A stretch of 64,000 bases of DNA from the NCBI RefSeq assembly GCF_000011645.1, contig NC_006270.3, positions 927,501-991,500 of the forward strand, written 5' to 3'. Of the stretch, positions 42,589 to 51,853 are shown piece by piece. The position numbers were made by a program, and so were the translations under genes. Each line of letters begins with the position of its first letter. Position 1 is the first letter of the stretch. This stretch comes from Bacillus licheniformis DSM 13 = ATCC 14580. GTDB lineage: Bacteria > Bacillota > Bacilli > Bacillales > Bacillaceae. The notes under the pieces were generated by a model. The model was not told the origin of the DNA and searched no databases. It saw only the letters and a list, made by a program, of their open reading frames with translations.

Positions 42589-43590
42589 ATGATTACATTT
42601 GAAGGCGTTGAAAAGGTCTATGAAAGCGGCGGACAGAAGGTCCATGCGCTCAATGGAATCGACCTTCATGTGGATAAAGGGGAAATATACGGCGTCATCG
42701 GCTTCAGCGGCGCAGGAAAAAGCACGCTGATCCGCTGTGTGAACTTCCTTGAAAAACCGACGGCCGGAAAGGTTTTCGTCGGCGGAAGAGACTTAATGTC
42801 CCTGTCGAAAGCTGAGATACGAACTGTGAAAAGGAAGATCGGCATGGTTTTTCAGCATTTTAACCTGTTAAATTCAAAGACGATTTTCGCTAATGTCGCT
42901 GAGCCGCTTGCGCTTGTTAAAACACCGAAAGCCGACATAAAGAAAAAAGTGACGGAGCTGCTCCGTTTTGTCGGACTTGAGGATAAAGCCCGCGATTATC
43001 CGGATCAGCTTTCGGGCGGACAAAAGCAGCGCGTCGGGATTGCCCGGGCGCTGGCGACAAATCCGGAGGTTCTGCTCTGTGATGAAGCGACATCAGCGCT
43101 TGACCCGCAGACGACCGGCGATATTTTGAAGCTGCTGAAGCGCGTCAATGAACAATATAACATCACGATTCTGTTAATCACTCATGAAATGAATGTGGCA
43201 AAAGAAATCTGCGACAAAGTTGCGGTAATTGAAAAAGGAAGAATCATTGAATCCGGCAGTGTGTTTGACGTATTTTCCGCGCCGGAAACCGAAACGGCCA
43301 AAAGCTTTGTCAAATCAGCCATCGACCACGAGATACCTGAATCGATTCAAAAATTAAATCTGAAGCACCTCTACCAGCTTCAATTTGTCGGCGAATCTTC
43401 TGGGAAGCCTTTTCTTTCTCAAGTGTCAAAGCGGTATGACGTAGAAGTCAACATTCTGCACGGAACGATTACAGAGCTTCAGGGAATTCCGTTTGGCAGC
43501 ATGACGGTCGAGCTGCAGGGGGAAGATGGTGAAATCGGGCGGGCGCTCGAATATATACGCAGGGAAAACATTCGCATCAGGGAGGTATAA
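42589..43590 (+). CDS. metN: Methionine ABC transporter ATPase MetN (333 aa)
   Basis: Walker A (GFSGAGKST), signature (LSGGQKQRVGIAR) and Walker B (VLLCDEATSALD) are followed by the carboxy-terminal ACT-like NIL domain, which senses methionine (LQGIPFGSMTVELQGEDGEI). I chose ATG 42589 with GAGGAGG; an open extension to 42448 runs through the riboswitch. Operon with metP and metQ under a SAM riboswitch. Confidence 0.95.
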   Translation: MITFEGVEKVYESGGQKVHALNGIDLHVDKGEIYGVIGFSGAGKSTLIRCVNFLEKPTAGKVFVGGRDLMSLSKAEIRTVKRKIGMVFQHFNLLNSKTIFANVAEPLALVKTPKADIKKKVTELLRFVGLEDKARDYPDQLSGGQKQRVGIARALATNPEVLLCDEATSALDPQTTGDILKLLKRVNEQYNITILLITHEMNVAKEICDKVAVIEKGRIIESGSVFDVFSAPETETAKSFVKSAIDHEIPESIQKLNLKHLYQLQFVGESSGKPFLSQVSKRYDVEVNILHGTITELQGIPFGSMTVELQGEDGEIGRALEYIRRENIRIREV

Positions 43591-43592
43591 GC

Positions 43593-44243
43593 ATGCTAGT
43601 TACATATGACCAAATCATTGACGCACTGGTTCAGACGATTCAAATGACGGTTTTTTCGCTTTTATTTTCAAGCGTGATCGGCATTCCGCTCGGCATTTTG
43701 CTGGTAGTCACAAGAAAGGGGCATCTGCTTGAGAATCCGGCAGTTTTTACGTTTGTCAATATGATCATTAACATTTTCCGGTCCGTCCCGTTTATCATTT
43801 TAATGGTTGCTTTAATTCCAGTGACAAGGCTGATTGTAGGGACGTCGATCGGCACATCGGCAGCGATTGTTCCCTTGACTTTTTATGCGGGGCCTTACAT
43901 CGCTAGACTCGTCGAGAACTCTCTGCTTGAAGTGGATCCGGGAGTCATTGAAGCCGCTGAAGCAATGGGAGCGACTCCGAGACAGATCATCTTCAGGTTT
44001 CTGATTCCAGAAGCGCTCGGTTCGCTTGTGCTGAGTTTTACGGTGGCAACGGTCGGATTGGTCGGGGCGTCGGCGATGGCTGGTGCGATTGGTGCAGGCG
44101 GTCTTGGGGATTTGGCGATCACATACGGCTATCAAAGATTTGACACGCTGACGATGATCATCACGGTTGCAATTCTCGTCATCGTAGTGCAAGGATTGCA
44201 GACATCCGGAAACGTTCTGTCAAAAAAATTGAGAAGAAGATAG
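43593..44243 (+). CDS. metP: Methionine ABC transporter permease MetP (216 aa)
   Basis: A five-helix permease of the MetI type. The coupling motif region EAAEAMGATPRQIIFRFLIPEALG is well conserved (quoted in part elsewhere as EAMGATP). The ATG at 43593 follows the metN stop by two bases, with AGGGAGG inside the metN end. Works with MetN and MetQ for D- and L-methionine uptake. Confidence 0.94.
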   Translation: MLVTYDQIIDALVQTIQMTVFSLLFSSVIGIPLGILLVVTRKGHLLENPAVFTFVNMIINIFRSVPFIILMVALIPVTRLIVGTSIGTSAAIVPLTFYAGPYIARLVENSLLEVDPGVIEAAEAMGATPRQIIFRFLIPEALGSLVLSFTVATVGLVGASAMAGAIGAGGLGDLAITYGYQRFDTLTMIITVAILVIVVQGLQTSGNVLSKKLRRR

Positions 44244-44264
44244 ACAGAGAGGGAGACGGCTATT

Positions 44265-45083
44265 ATGAAAAAATTTGCATGTGTTGTGATCTTCCTGCTG
44301 CTTGCGGCAGTGATCGCGGGGTGCGCGGCAGACTCTGATGCGAAAACCATTAAAATCGGCATCAGCGGAACGGATACGAGAATTTGGGACTTTGTGAAGA
44401 AAAAAGCCGAAAAAGAAGGCTTAAAGCTTGAAATCGTCAAATACTCCGACTATGTTCAGCCAAACCAGGCTTTGGCGAGCGGCGACATTGACGCCAACGC
44501 TTTTCAGACGATATCCTACTTTAATGCATTCAAAAAGGAACGCAACCTTGAATTATCGCCGGTCGGCACAACGATCATCGCTCCGATGGGCATTTATTCC
44601 GAGAAATATGATTCGCCTGGCGATATACCAAACGGCGCGGAAATTGCCGTTCCAAGCGAAGCGACGAACATGGGCAGAGCCTTGCTTCTGCTGGAGTCCG
44701 CCGGCCTGCTTCAATTAAAGGACGGATTTGACGGAAATGGAACGCTTGATGCAATTAAAGAAAATCCTAAAAAACTCAAAATCACAACGGTGGCCGCAGA
44801 GCAAACGCCGCGCGTGCTTGCCGATGTCGCTGCATCCGTCATCAACAACGGCATAGCGGTTGACGCCGGCTTCCATCCTGTCAAAGATTCGATCAAACTG
44901 GAAGATGAAACAGCGACACCGTACATCAACATTATTGCGGCCAGAACAGAAGACCGGGATCGCGAAGATTTGAAAAAGATCGTCGAGCTGTATCAAGCAG
45001 ACGACACTGCTGAATTGATTAAAAAAGAATTTGACGGAGCACAGCTGCCGACTTTCGTTCCTCTAAAAGACATCGGCGAATAA
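44265..45083 (+). CDS. metQ: Methionine-binding lipoprotein MetQ (272 aa)
   Basis: A lipoprotein with signal and lipobox (VIAGCAAD, Cys as the first mature residue) and the NlpA/MetQ fold (IKIGISGTDTRIWDFV, NAFQTISYFNAF, VPSEATNMGRALLLLE). It is the extracellular methionine receptor. In B. subtilis this locus has only yhcJ, a MetQ-like gene without its own transporter genes. Here the full set is present. Confidence 0.93.
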   Translation: MKKFACVVIFLLLAAVIAGCAADSDAKTIKIGISGTDTRIWDFVKKKAEKEGLKLEIVKYSDYVQPNQALASGDIDANAFQTISYFNAFKKERNLELSPVGTTIIAPMGIYSEKYDSPGDIPNGAEIAVPSEATNMGRALLLLESAGLLQLKDGFDGNGTLDAIKENPKKLKITTVAAEQTPRVLADVAASVINNGIAVDAGFHPVKDSIKLEDETATPYINIIAARTEDRDREDLKKIVELYQADDTAELIKKEFDGAQLPTFVPLKDIGE

Positions 45084-45142
45084 AATGTCAGTCGCGCAAT
45101 TGCTTCCCGGGTCATATATTGAAATACATCGATAATTCCTAC

Positions 45143-45171
45143 TTGACCAATCAGGTTTGTTGTACTATAGT
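45143..45171 (+). promoter_or_regulatory. Promoter of tcyP
   Basis: TTGACC (45143-45148) and TATAGT (45166-45171), 17-base spacing. The ATAATTCCTA just upstream (45132-45141) resembles part of a CymR recognition site, the sulfur-responsive repressor of tcyP in B. subtilis. Confidence 0.6.
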
Positions 45172-45209
45172 TTTTAAATGTAAAAAATTCTGGGGGTGCT
45201 TTTGTTATC

Positions 45210-46595
45210 ATGACATTATTTGTTGTTATTAATATTATCGTCATGCTCGGCCTGATGGCGCTCCTTTATATGATGCAAAAAAAGCATGTTTCTTTTTCTA
45301 AGCGGGTATTTACCGCTCTGGGAATCGGAATTGTTTTTGGATTCGCTTTGCATTTTATATATGGTTCGTCTTCAGAAACGATTACGCAGACTTCTGATTG
45401 GTTTAATATCGCAGGCGGCGGCTATGTCAAGCTTTTGCAGATGATCGTTATGCCGCTTGTATTCATCTCGATTTTGGGTGCTTTTACAAAGCTTAAGCTG
45501 ACGCACAATATCGGAAAAATCAGCGGATTGATCATCGGGCTCTTAATCGCGACGACAGCCGTCGCTGCTGCGGTGGGTATCGCGTCCGCGCTTGCTTTCG
45601 ACCTGCAGGCCGTCCATGTGGACCAAGGCCAGGCGGAGACAATGAGAGGGGCGGAACTCGAACAGAAATCGCAGGACATGGAAGCCAAAACGCTTCCGCA
45701 GCAAATTGTCGAGCTTCTTCCTGGAAATCCGTTTTTAGACTTTACTGGAGCAAGACCGACATCAACGATCGCAGTTGTTATTTTTGCGGCTTTCCTTGGG
45801 ATCGCTTATCTCGGGGTCAACCGAAAACAGCCTGAACAAGCTGAACTTTTCAAAAAAATGGTTGATGCCGTGTATGCGATCATTATGCGTGTGGTCACCT
45901 TAATTCTGAGGTTGACGCCTTACGGTGTATTGGCGATCATGACAAAAACGATTGCAACGAGCGACCTCGACAGCATTGCCAAACTCGGCAAATTTGTCAT
46001 CGCTTCATATGCGGCGCTGATCGTCATGTTCATCATTCACCTGCTGCTCATTACATTCAGCGGTTTAAATCCTGTCACATACTTGAAAAAGGCGTTTCCA
46101 GTTCTTGTATTCGCGTTTACATCAAGATCAAGCGCAGGCGCTTTGCCGCTGAACATTAAAACGCAGCGAAGCCTTGGTGTTCCAGAAGGCATTGCGAACT
46201 TTGCCGGATCCTTCGGACTGTCCATCGGTCAAAACGGATGTGCCGGCATTTACCCTGCAATGCTCGCGATTATGATCGCGCCGACTGTCGGCCAAAATCC
46301 GCTTGATCCGTCATTCTTGTTCACGGTTATCGCAGTTGTTGCGATCAGCTCTTTCGGAGTGGCAGGCGTCGGCGGAGGTGCGACCTTTGCAGCGCTTCTC
46401 GTCCTTTCGGCATTAAACATGCCTGTAGCGCTTGCCGGACTTCTGATTTCTGTTGAGCCGCTGATCGACATGGGGCGTACGGCTCTCAATGTCAGCGGCA
46501 GCATGACGTCAGGACTTGTCACGAGCAAAGTGACAAATGAGCTTGAAAAAGACACGTACCAAGACCGTACAAATATCATTGAAGCAGAAGTGTAA
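45210..46595 (+). CDS. tcyP: L-cystine symporter TcyP (461 aa)
   Basis: A sodium/dicarboxylate symporter-family protein with about nine helices and the family hairpin signature (FTSRSSAGALPLNIKTQRSL, NGCAGIYPAMLAIMIAPTVG). TcyP (YhcL) is the main cystine importer of B. subtilis. With metNPQ and ssu it makes three sulfur-uptake systems in this window. Ribosome site CTGGGGGTG is 13 or so bases from ATG 45210, slightly far. Confidence 0.94.
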   Translation: MTLFVVINIIVMLGLMALLYMMQKKHVSFSKRVFTALGIGIVFGFALHFIYGSSSETITQTSDWFNIAGGGYVKLLQMIVMPLVFISILGAFTKLKLTHNIGKISGLIIGLLIATTAVAAAVGIASALAFDLQAVHVDQGQAETMRGAELEQKSQDMEAKTLPQQIVELLPGNPFLDFTGARPTSTIAVVIFAAFLGIAYLGVNRKQPEQAELFKKMVDAVYAIIMRVVTLILRLTPYGVLAIMTKTIATSDLDSIAKLGKFVIASYAALIVMFIIHLLLITFSGLNPVTYLKKAFPVLVFAFTSRSSAGALPLNIKTQRSLGVPEGIANFAGSFGLSIGQNGCAGIYPAMLAIMIAPTVGQNPLDPSFLFTVIAVVAISSFGVAGVGGGATFAALLVLSALNMPVALAGLLISVEPLIDMGRTALNVSGSMTSGLVTSKVTNELEKDTYQDRTNIIEAEV

Positions 46596-46600
46596 AAGAA

Positions 46601-46642
46601 AAACGGCCCGCACAGCTTGAGAGCTCGTGCGGGCCGTTTTTT
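46601..46642. terminator. Bidirectional terminator between tcyP and yhcM
   Basis: AAACGGCCCGCAC and GTGCGGGCCGTTT pair over 13 bp with A and T runs on both sides. It overlaps the yhcM stop. Confidence 0.92.
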
Positions 46643-46982
46643 ATGAATAGCTTTGATCGTCATCGAACATCGTCTGAGCTGCAGCCTGATCGTTCATGAC
46701 ATTCACCGGAGCAGTCATATGGCTTGATTGATGCTGGTCATTTGCCGTATGGCCTGACTGGCGGTGTTCATGTGATTGTCCTCCCGGATTAAAAGCCTGC
46801 TTGATCATGTCAGCCGGATTCATCATCGTCTGATTGCGGCCGCTTCCTTGCTGCCGTCCTCTCATGCCATTCGCGAACATGCCGGTCAATCTTTTGCGGA
46901 TTTCGGGAGAAAAAGCCGCGGTTAATGCAGCTGATCCTAAAACTAATACAGCGGGATGGATGCCAGATCTTCTTCTAAACAA
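46641..46982 (-). CDS. yhcM: YhcM-like protein (113 aa)
   Basis: A short basic amino end with one hydrophobic segment (IHPAVLVLGSAALTAAFS) is followed by a Gln/His/Asn-rich tail. B. subtilis YhcM begins in a similar way and sits between tcyP and yhcN. I prefer TTG 46982, since AAAAAGGAGGTTG lies just upstream; the longer frame from 47021 lacks a site. Function unknown; the composition resembles small spore-associated proteins. Confidence 0.75.
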   Translation of the reverse strand: MFRRRSGIHPAVLVLGSAALTAAFSPEIRKRLTGMFANGMRGRQQGSGRNQTMMNPADMIKQAFNPGGQSHEHRQSGHTANDQHQSSHMTAPVNVMNDQAAAQTMFDDDQSYS

Positions 46983-47029
46983 AGGGTCAACCTCCTTTTT
47001 ACGTATACCATCCCCAGTCATGATCGGTT

Positions 47030-48826
47030 TTATTCTTCAACCTTGGCCGCGTGATATAAGCGGTGCTTTTCAAAAAATTCGAAAATGGCGCGGTAGACTT
47101 TCATTTTATTTTCTTTTTTGGAAAAACCGTGCCCTTCATTTTCCAAAACGAGATACTCGATATTCCGCTCCATGTTCCTCAACTGATCGACGACCTGATC
47201 GGACTCTTCCTTTACGACGCGCGGATCGTTTGCGCCTTGGATGATCAGCATCGGCTGAGTCATATTCTCCAGATATGTAACAGGAGAATCGGCTTTCATT
47301 TTTTCATAATCCCGCTCCGGATTGCCGACCCATTTTTCCATCATCGGCTGCCAGAAATCAGGTACGGTTTTGACGAACGAAAACAGGTTGCTGACTCCGC
47401 ATATATCGACGACGGCGCGGAAATACTCAGGATGCCTCCCGTGGAGCAAAAGCGACATATATCCTCCATAGCTGCCGCCCATTAAAAAGAGTTTTTCGCG
47501 GTCTGCAAGCTTTTGATCGATAAGCCAGTCGATGCCCGCGGTCATATCGAGGCGCGGCCCGTCTCCCCAATCTTGTTCAACCATTTTAAAGAATGAATAA
47601 CCGTAATTCGCTGATCCCCTGAAATTAGGAGCGAATAACTGGTAACCCATTTTTGCAGCGAGTTGAAAGAGATCGTAGAACATAAAGGTTTCTGCATCTT
47701 GCGGTCCGCCGTGCGGCCAAATAATCGTCCAGCCGTTCGCTTCTACCGGGGAGGGCTTAAACAGCAGTCCTTCTATTGGCAGGCCATCAAAAGAAGGATA
47801 TGTCACAACTTCAGGATAAGACAGCTCCTGTTCGGAGAAACCCGGAACCGAATGTTTCGTTAATTGCCGCCATTTTGACTGTCCTTTCGTTAATACGTAG
47901 AGATTAGTCGGCCTGGTCGGCGTTGAGCCGAGAATGTACAGCGTACCAGAATAGGCGCAGTGTATTTTCGAAATGGATGTGCAAGGGCAATCGATCTGCC
48001 GGCTTTGCCCCGTTGCTGTGTTGTACTCATACATCACCTCTTTGACACCTTTTTTTCCAATGAGATAAAGGAAAGTTCCATTCGGGTCAGCGTGGATGGA
48101 TGTTAAATCAGTTTTATCAATCGAAAGCACCGGCGTAAAAATACCGGATGAAACAGTGTACAAGGCAAGATATGAGAACTCGGCTTCGTAGTTTGTCGTG
48201 ACGAATAACCGATCATCAGATGCAAAATGGGAAGAATAAACCATGTGAGGCAGCGTCTCATCCGGGAAGATTCCTGTCGTCACGCCTTCAGCTGTATGGA
48301 CCATACAGACAGAATGGCTGTTGACATAGTAGACATGTATGCTGACGGCTTTCTCGCCCGGGCTTACATCAGACAGCATTGAAGTTCCGTCTTTTCCTTC
48401 AAAAATAAGCTCTTCTTTTTCAGTGAGACAATCATATCTGTATGTATTTAAAAATGTCGGATTGTCCTTTGTAGAGGAGTAGTAAACTGCGTTTTGCACA
48501 GGGATGGGGGCGAAGTGGCGGTCTGTTTGATTTCCGTTTAATGATTGGAACGTCCCGTTTTTTAAAGAAAGCTTGTACAGTCCGCTTTGTTCGTTTCCGT
48601 CATTGTCAAAACCAGCATAAAGGATTGAGCCGTCGGGATTGTAGGCAATTCCTTTTGAGTCCTGATTCAAGAATGACAGCTGGTACGGGTATGTATCGGG
48701 AAGATCCATCGCCCACAGGTTCGATGTTCCGTTGAGGTTTGTATCAAAAATAAGCTGAGTCTCATCGGGATGTACCGCAAAGTCTTTAATGCGCAGCGCA
48801 TGCAAAATGCTATCCGCTTTTTCCAT
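47030..48826 (-). CDS. S9-family prolyl oligopeptidase / acyl-peptide hydrolase-like enzyme (598 aa)
   Basis: The first 350 or so residues form a WD40-like beta-propeller (IADMDLPDTYPYQLSF-type repeats; actual AMDLPDTYPYQLSF). The rest is an alpha/beta hydrolase with catalytic Ser in GGSYGGYMS, Asp in GANDPRV and His in ENEGHGFS. There is no signal peptide, so it is cytoplasmic and likely trims short peptides. CGGAGGTG precedes ATG 48826. Not part of this locus in B. subtilis as I recall it, so probably an insertion or lineage-specific retention. Confidence 0.9.
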   Translation of the reverse strand: MEKADSILHALRIKDFAVHPDETQLIFDTNLNGTSNLWAMDLPDTYPYQLSFLNQDSKGIAYNPDGSILYAGFDNDGNEQSGLYKLSLKNGTFQSLNGNQTDRHFAPIPVQNAVYYSSTKDNPTFLNTYRYDCLTEKEELIFEGKDGTSMLSDVSPGEKAVSIHVYYVNSHSVCMVHTAEGVTTGIFPDETLPHMVYSSHFASDDRLFVTTNYEAEFSYLALYTVSSGIFTPVLSIDKTDLTSIHADPNGTFLYLIGKKGVKEVMYEYNTATGQSRQIDCPCTSISKIHCAYSGTLYILGSTPTRPTNLYVLTKGQSKWRQLTKHSVPGFSEQELSYPEVVTYPSFDGLPIEGLLFKPSPVEANGWTIIWPHGGPQDAETFMFYDLFQLAAKMGYQLFAPNFRGSANYGYSFFKMVEQDWGDGPRLDMTAGIDWLIDQKLADREKLFLMGGSYGGYMSLLLHGRHPEYFRAVVDICGVSNLFSFVKTVPDFWQPMMEKWVGNPERDYEKMKADSPVTYLENMTQPMLIIQGANDPRVVKEESDQVVDQLRNMERNIEYLVLENEGHGFSKKENKMKVYRAIFEFFEKHRLYHAAKVEE

Positions 48827-48971
48827 TTCATATACACCTCCGGATTTATTTGGATATTTTTTCGTCCGTTATGATCATAACAAAATAAGCGTATAAAAAA
48901 TATATTTTAGACAAATAAATAACACGAAAAAGAAAAAAACTATACGTAAATCATTAAAGGAGGCAATTTTA

Positions 48972-49532
48972 ATGTTCAATATGAAAAAAGGCGCGATTGC
49001 TGCTTTGCTCCTTCCGCTGCTGTTCACAGCCGGATGCGGCATGGCAAACCAAGGGGCAGATAACAACCGGCGCAATCAGGACAATGCGCTTCAAAATGTA
49101 ACAAACAGAGATAACGACGCTACGAATGTCAATGACGGCAGAAATGTCAATGACCGAATGAATGTGACAGACAACCGCGATGCCAATCGTGAAGACAATA
49201 ATATGGAAGTGGCGGATAAAGCCGCAGATAAAGTGGCGGAACTTAAAGAAGTCAGTAGTGCAAACGTGATTACGACAAACCGCAACGCTTATGTCGCGGT
49301 CGTTTTGAAAGGCAATCCGAAAGGCAACTTGACGAATGAGCTGAAAGGGAAAATCTCGAAAAAGGTTAAAGAAACAGACAATAACATCAACAATGTGTTC
49401 GTTTCGGCAAACCCTGACTTTGTTGACCGGATGAGAAACTATGGCGACAGAATTCAAAATGGCGAACCGATCGAAGGACTTTTTGAAGAATTTGGTGAAA
49501 CGATCAACAGAATTTTTCCGAATCAAAGATAA
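48972..49532 (+). CDS. yhcN: Spore lipoprotein YhcN (186 aa)
   Basis: Lipoprotein signal with lipobox FTAGCG, then an Asn/Asp-rich low-complexity linker (NRDNDATNVNDGRNVNDRMN) and a conserved YhcN/YlaJ domain (VAELKEVSSANVITTNRNAY). YhcN is found in the inner membrane of B. subtilis spores and supports germination or outgrowth. AAAGGAGG precedes ATG 48972. Confidence 0.93.
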   Translation: MFNMKKGAIAALLLPLLFTAGCGMANQGADNNRRNQDNALQNVTNRDNDATNVNDGRNVNDRMNVTDNRDANREDNNMEVADKAADKVAELKEVSSANVITTNRNAYVAVVLKGNPKGNLTNELKGKISKKVKETDNNINNVFVSANPDFVDRMRNYGDRIQNGEPIEGLFEEFGETINRIFPNQR

Positions 49533-49534
49533 TG

Positions 49535-49560
49535 AAAAGCCGCAATCCGCGGCTTTTTTT
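49535..49560 (+). terminator. Terminator of yhcN
   Basis: AAGCCGC and GCGGCTT with a four-base loop and seven T. Confidence 0.85.
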
Positions 49561-49647
49561 ATTGGCTGCTTTCAGACAGGGCACTTCCTGAATCATCCCG
49601 CATAGAGTGTAGTACAGAAAAGTATGATGCGGATGGAGGGATAATAA

Positions 49648-50541
49648 GTGACGGGGGAGATGAAAGCAGCCTTTGTTTTAATCATGGCGGGCGCTCTATC
49701 CGCTCTGTTATTGGCCATTTTTGTCGTGTTCAGCCAAGAGAGCCCTGAGGCGGCTGTGCTTTCGGGAAAAAAAGAAAAACTGAAAGAATCGCTGGAAATG
49801 GTCAAATATGAAAGTGTCAGCATTTATTACGCTGAAAAAGATAGGCCGATTCTGGAGCTGACAAAGGAGACGCTTCGGGATGCCGCTGATATGAATCGGG
49901 AACTGTTTGTCAGTCCTCTTCAAGACAGCGTTGATTTGATCTTTTTTTCAAACCGCGATGATATGGAGTCATTTTCAAAATTAAAGGATATAACCGGATT
50001 TTATTCAAACGATATGAGGATGATCGGGCTTTTGCCCGAGGAGAGGAAGCATCTGAATAACGGCGAGGGATTCGCCGTCTTCCTGTACAAACGGGTGCTG
50101 GTGCATGAGTATACCCATTATGCTTTTCACGTCAAGCTGAGAGAACTGAATGCCGACCCGGGAACTTATCCGCTCTGGTTTCACGAAGGAGTAGCTGAAT
50201 GGGCTTCTGCTCATGCCGCGATAGAAATCCGGACTTTGCCTTCAGTCGTCCCCTTGAGCAAGCTGAAGACCGACCGGCAATGGCAAAAAGCCCGGACTGG
50301 ATATGAAACCGATATTTATTTGCAAAGTTATTATTTGATCGAAGAGCTTGCGGAGAAAAAAGGAAGGGGCGTCATCCTCGACATTATCGAGGAAACGGCT
50401 GAGCGGGGAAGTTTTGCAGACGGATTTAAGGCCGCCGTCGGCCAGTCGTTGACAGGTTTTGAGAAAGAATTTAAACGAAAATACGAAGCGAAAAAAACGG
50501 CGTTGAAGTTTCATCTTCAATGCCGTTTTCATGATCAATGA
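49648..50541 (+). CDS. Membrane-anchored zinc metalloprotease, peptidase MA-like (297 aa)
   Basis: One amino-terminal membrane helix (AAFVLIMAGALSALLLAIFV) precedes an extracellular domain with the zinc motif HEYTHYAFH and a downstream glutamate helix (WFHEGVAEWAS), the gluzincin pattern of the peptidase MA family. GTG 49648 with GGAGGG. Substrate unknown; perhaps a cell-surface protease active in sporulation, given its neighbours. Its last codons form the terminator hairpin of the convergent yhcQ gene. Confidence 0.85.
   Translation: MTGEMKAAFVLIMAGALSALLLAIFVVFSQESPEAAVLSGKKEKLKESLEMVKYESVSIYYAEKDRPILELTKETLRDAADMNRELFVSPLQDSVDLIFFSNRDDMESFSKLKDITGFYSNDMRMIGLLPEERKHLNNGEGFAVFLYKRVLVHEYTHYAFHVKLRELNADPGTYPLWFHEGVAEWASAHAAIEIRTLPSVVPLSKLKTDRQWQKARTGYETDIYLQSYYLIEELAEKKGRGVILDIIEETAERGSFADGFKAAVGQSLTGFEKEFKRKYEAKKTALKFHLQCRFHDQ
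50494..50529. terminator. Terminator embedded in the 3' coding end of the protease gene
   Basis: AAAACGGCGTTGAAG pairs with CTTCAATGCCGTTTT (one G-T pair). On the minus strand it is followed by TTTTC, so it terminates yhcQ while also coding for protease residues. Confidence 0.75.
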
Positions 50542-51182
50542 ATAGGTCTCTGCTGCCCGCTTGGAGGCATTTGCGGCTGACCTTGCACCGGAGCGAATGC
50601 TGAAGTCATCTTCTGCATGTCTTGCGGCGCAAGCTGAGGAACTTGATAGTACCCGTGTTTGTTTTGATAAAGGAAAATTTCATAAGCCATTTCGATATAG
50701 TGAGGAATCTGGTCTGCCAGAACCCTTCTGCAGACAGGGTTTGTCACTTCGGGAGCCGCCATGGCCAGCGACGAACAACAAGTTTTCATCAAGCCGAGCA
50801 TAAAGCTGCTGATGCAGGCGTCATCAATAGCCTGCACAGATTGCTTCGGTTGTTTCGGCTGGGCATCTTTTAAACCGTAGACGAATTTGCGGTCCTCTTT
50901 CATCATATACGTTGCCGTTTCCTGACTCGGCTTTTGCCCCGTTCTGAAACATTCTGTCGTAATGTTGTACTGAGACGAAATAAACCGATGCTGCCTGTCC
51001 AAAATGTCGAGCAGCTCCGGATCTTTGACATGCTCCCTGAACATCATATACTGCTCAAGGACGCCGATCATTCCGGACAGCACTTCATGCATGTCGAACA
51101 CTTCGTGCCCCCCGTGATTCATATGCTGCATACCTTCATTGCCTTGATTGATCTGCATTTGCGGCTGGTTTTGCTGTTCCAC
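50535..51182 (-). CDS. yhcQ: CotF-family spore coat protein YhcQ (215 aa)
   Basis: A ferritin-like coat-F domain in the middle (FDMHEVLSGMIGVLEQYMMF, YNITTECFRTGQKPSQETAT, EIFLYQNKHGYYQVPQLA) is flanked by Gln/Met/Asn-rich ends, with a PQMPPSGQQRPIH tail. Such proteins are part of the spore coat. AAGGAGG precedes ATG 51182. Overlaps the convergent protease gene by 7 bases. Confidence 0.9.
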   Translation of the reverse strand: MEQQNQPQMQINQGNEGMQHMNHGGHEVFDMHEVLSGMIGVLEQYMMFREHVKDPELLDILDRQHRFISSQYNITTECFRTGQKPSQETATYMMKEDRKFVYGLKDAQPKQPKQSVQAIDDACISSFMLGLMKTCCSSLAMAAPEVTNPVCRRVLADQIPHYIEMAYEIFLYQNKHGYYQVPQLAPQDMQKMTSAFAPVQGQPQMPPSGQQRPIH

Positions 51183-51853
51183 TCTAACGTATCCTCCTTA
51201 AATGTAATTCAACTATTATATTTCGTTTTTGCCGCTATGTTTATTCAAAAAAGGAATAATCGATAATCTGGATTTAAAGGGATTTTATTCTAACCGTCGA
51301 ATAGTTTAGTTCAGAAGAAAATATTATGGGGGTCTTGTATTCAAGACAGCACATCATATCATTGGTCGAAAATGGGGATAACGGTCATCTTGGCGCCAAA
51401 CTGAGCATTAGGAGAGGAAATTCAGGCCGATTTTGAAATCCCTCGCACCTTTGTAAACGGAGCACAATCTGCCGGGCGATGATGAAAAGTTCACGCGTGT
51501 TTCCGGCAGTTTAGAGGAATTCGGTGAGTATATGGATATCTGATATCCGAAAAACAATAGGGCCGGAACATGGCCGGATTCAAATAAAGGCTGCCGGAAG
51601 AATAAAAGACAATGTCGGTCTGTGTGCTCATGCACCTTTTGTTCAGAAACGACCGAAAAACAATTGAATAGCAATGCCCGGCTCGATATCGGCATGAAAG
51701 CATCTGGCTTCTAATGCCTGCAACTTTTTATTGCCCCTGCGTGATCTGTAAAGGATTCTCCCTCCGTAAACGATTTCAGCTGCCAATCATCATGAAATGC
51801 AAAAAAGGTGTTTTCCTTTTTGATTTTGCACTTAGAAAAGGAGGAGTTTTATA
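51183..51853. other. Gene-free stretch with coding-like debris before the kinase gene
   Basis: At about 51411-51670 on the plus strand, short pieces in shifting frames look like decayed protein (IQADFEIPRTFVNGAQSAG, then DDEKFTRVSGSLEEFGEYMD, then RIKDNVGLCAHAPFVQKRPK). They are too broken to assign. The last 60 bases should hold the kinase promoter, which I could not identify clearly. Confidence 0.4.

Noticed and set aside
48880..48960. SigG promoter for yhcN
   Set aside because: AT-rich sequence offers several partial matches but none with good boxes at the right spacing, so it was not listed.
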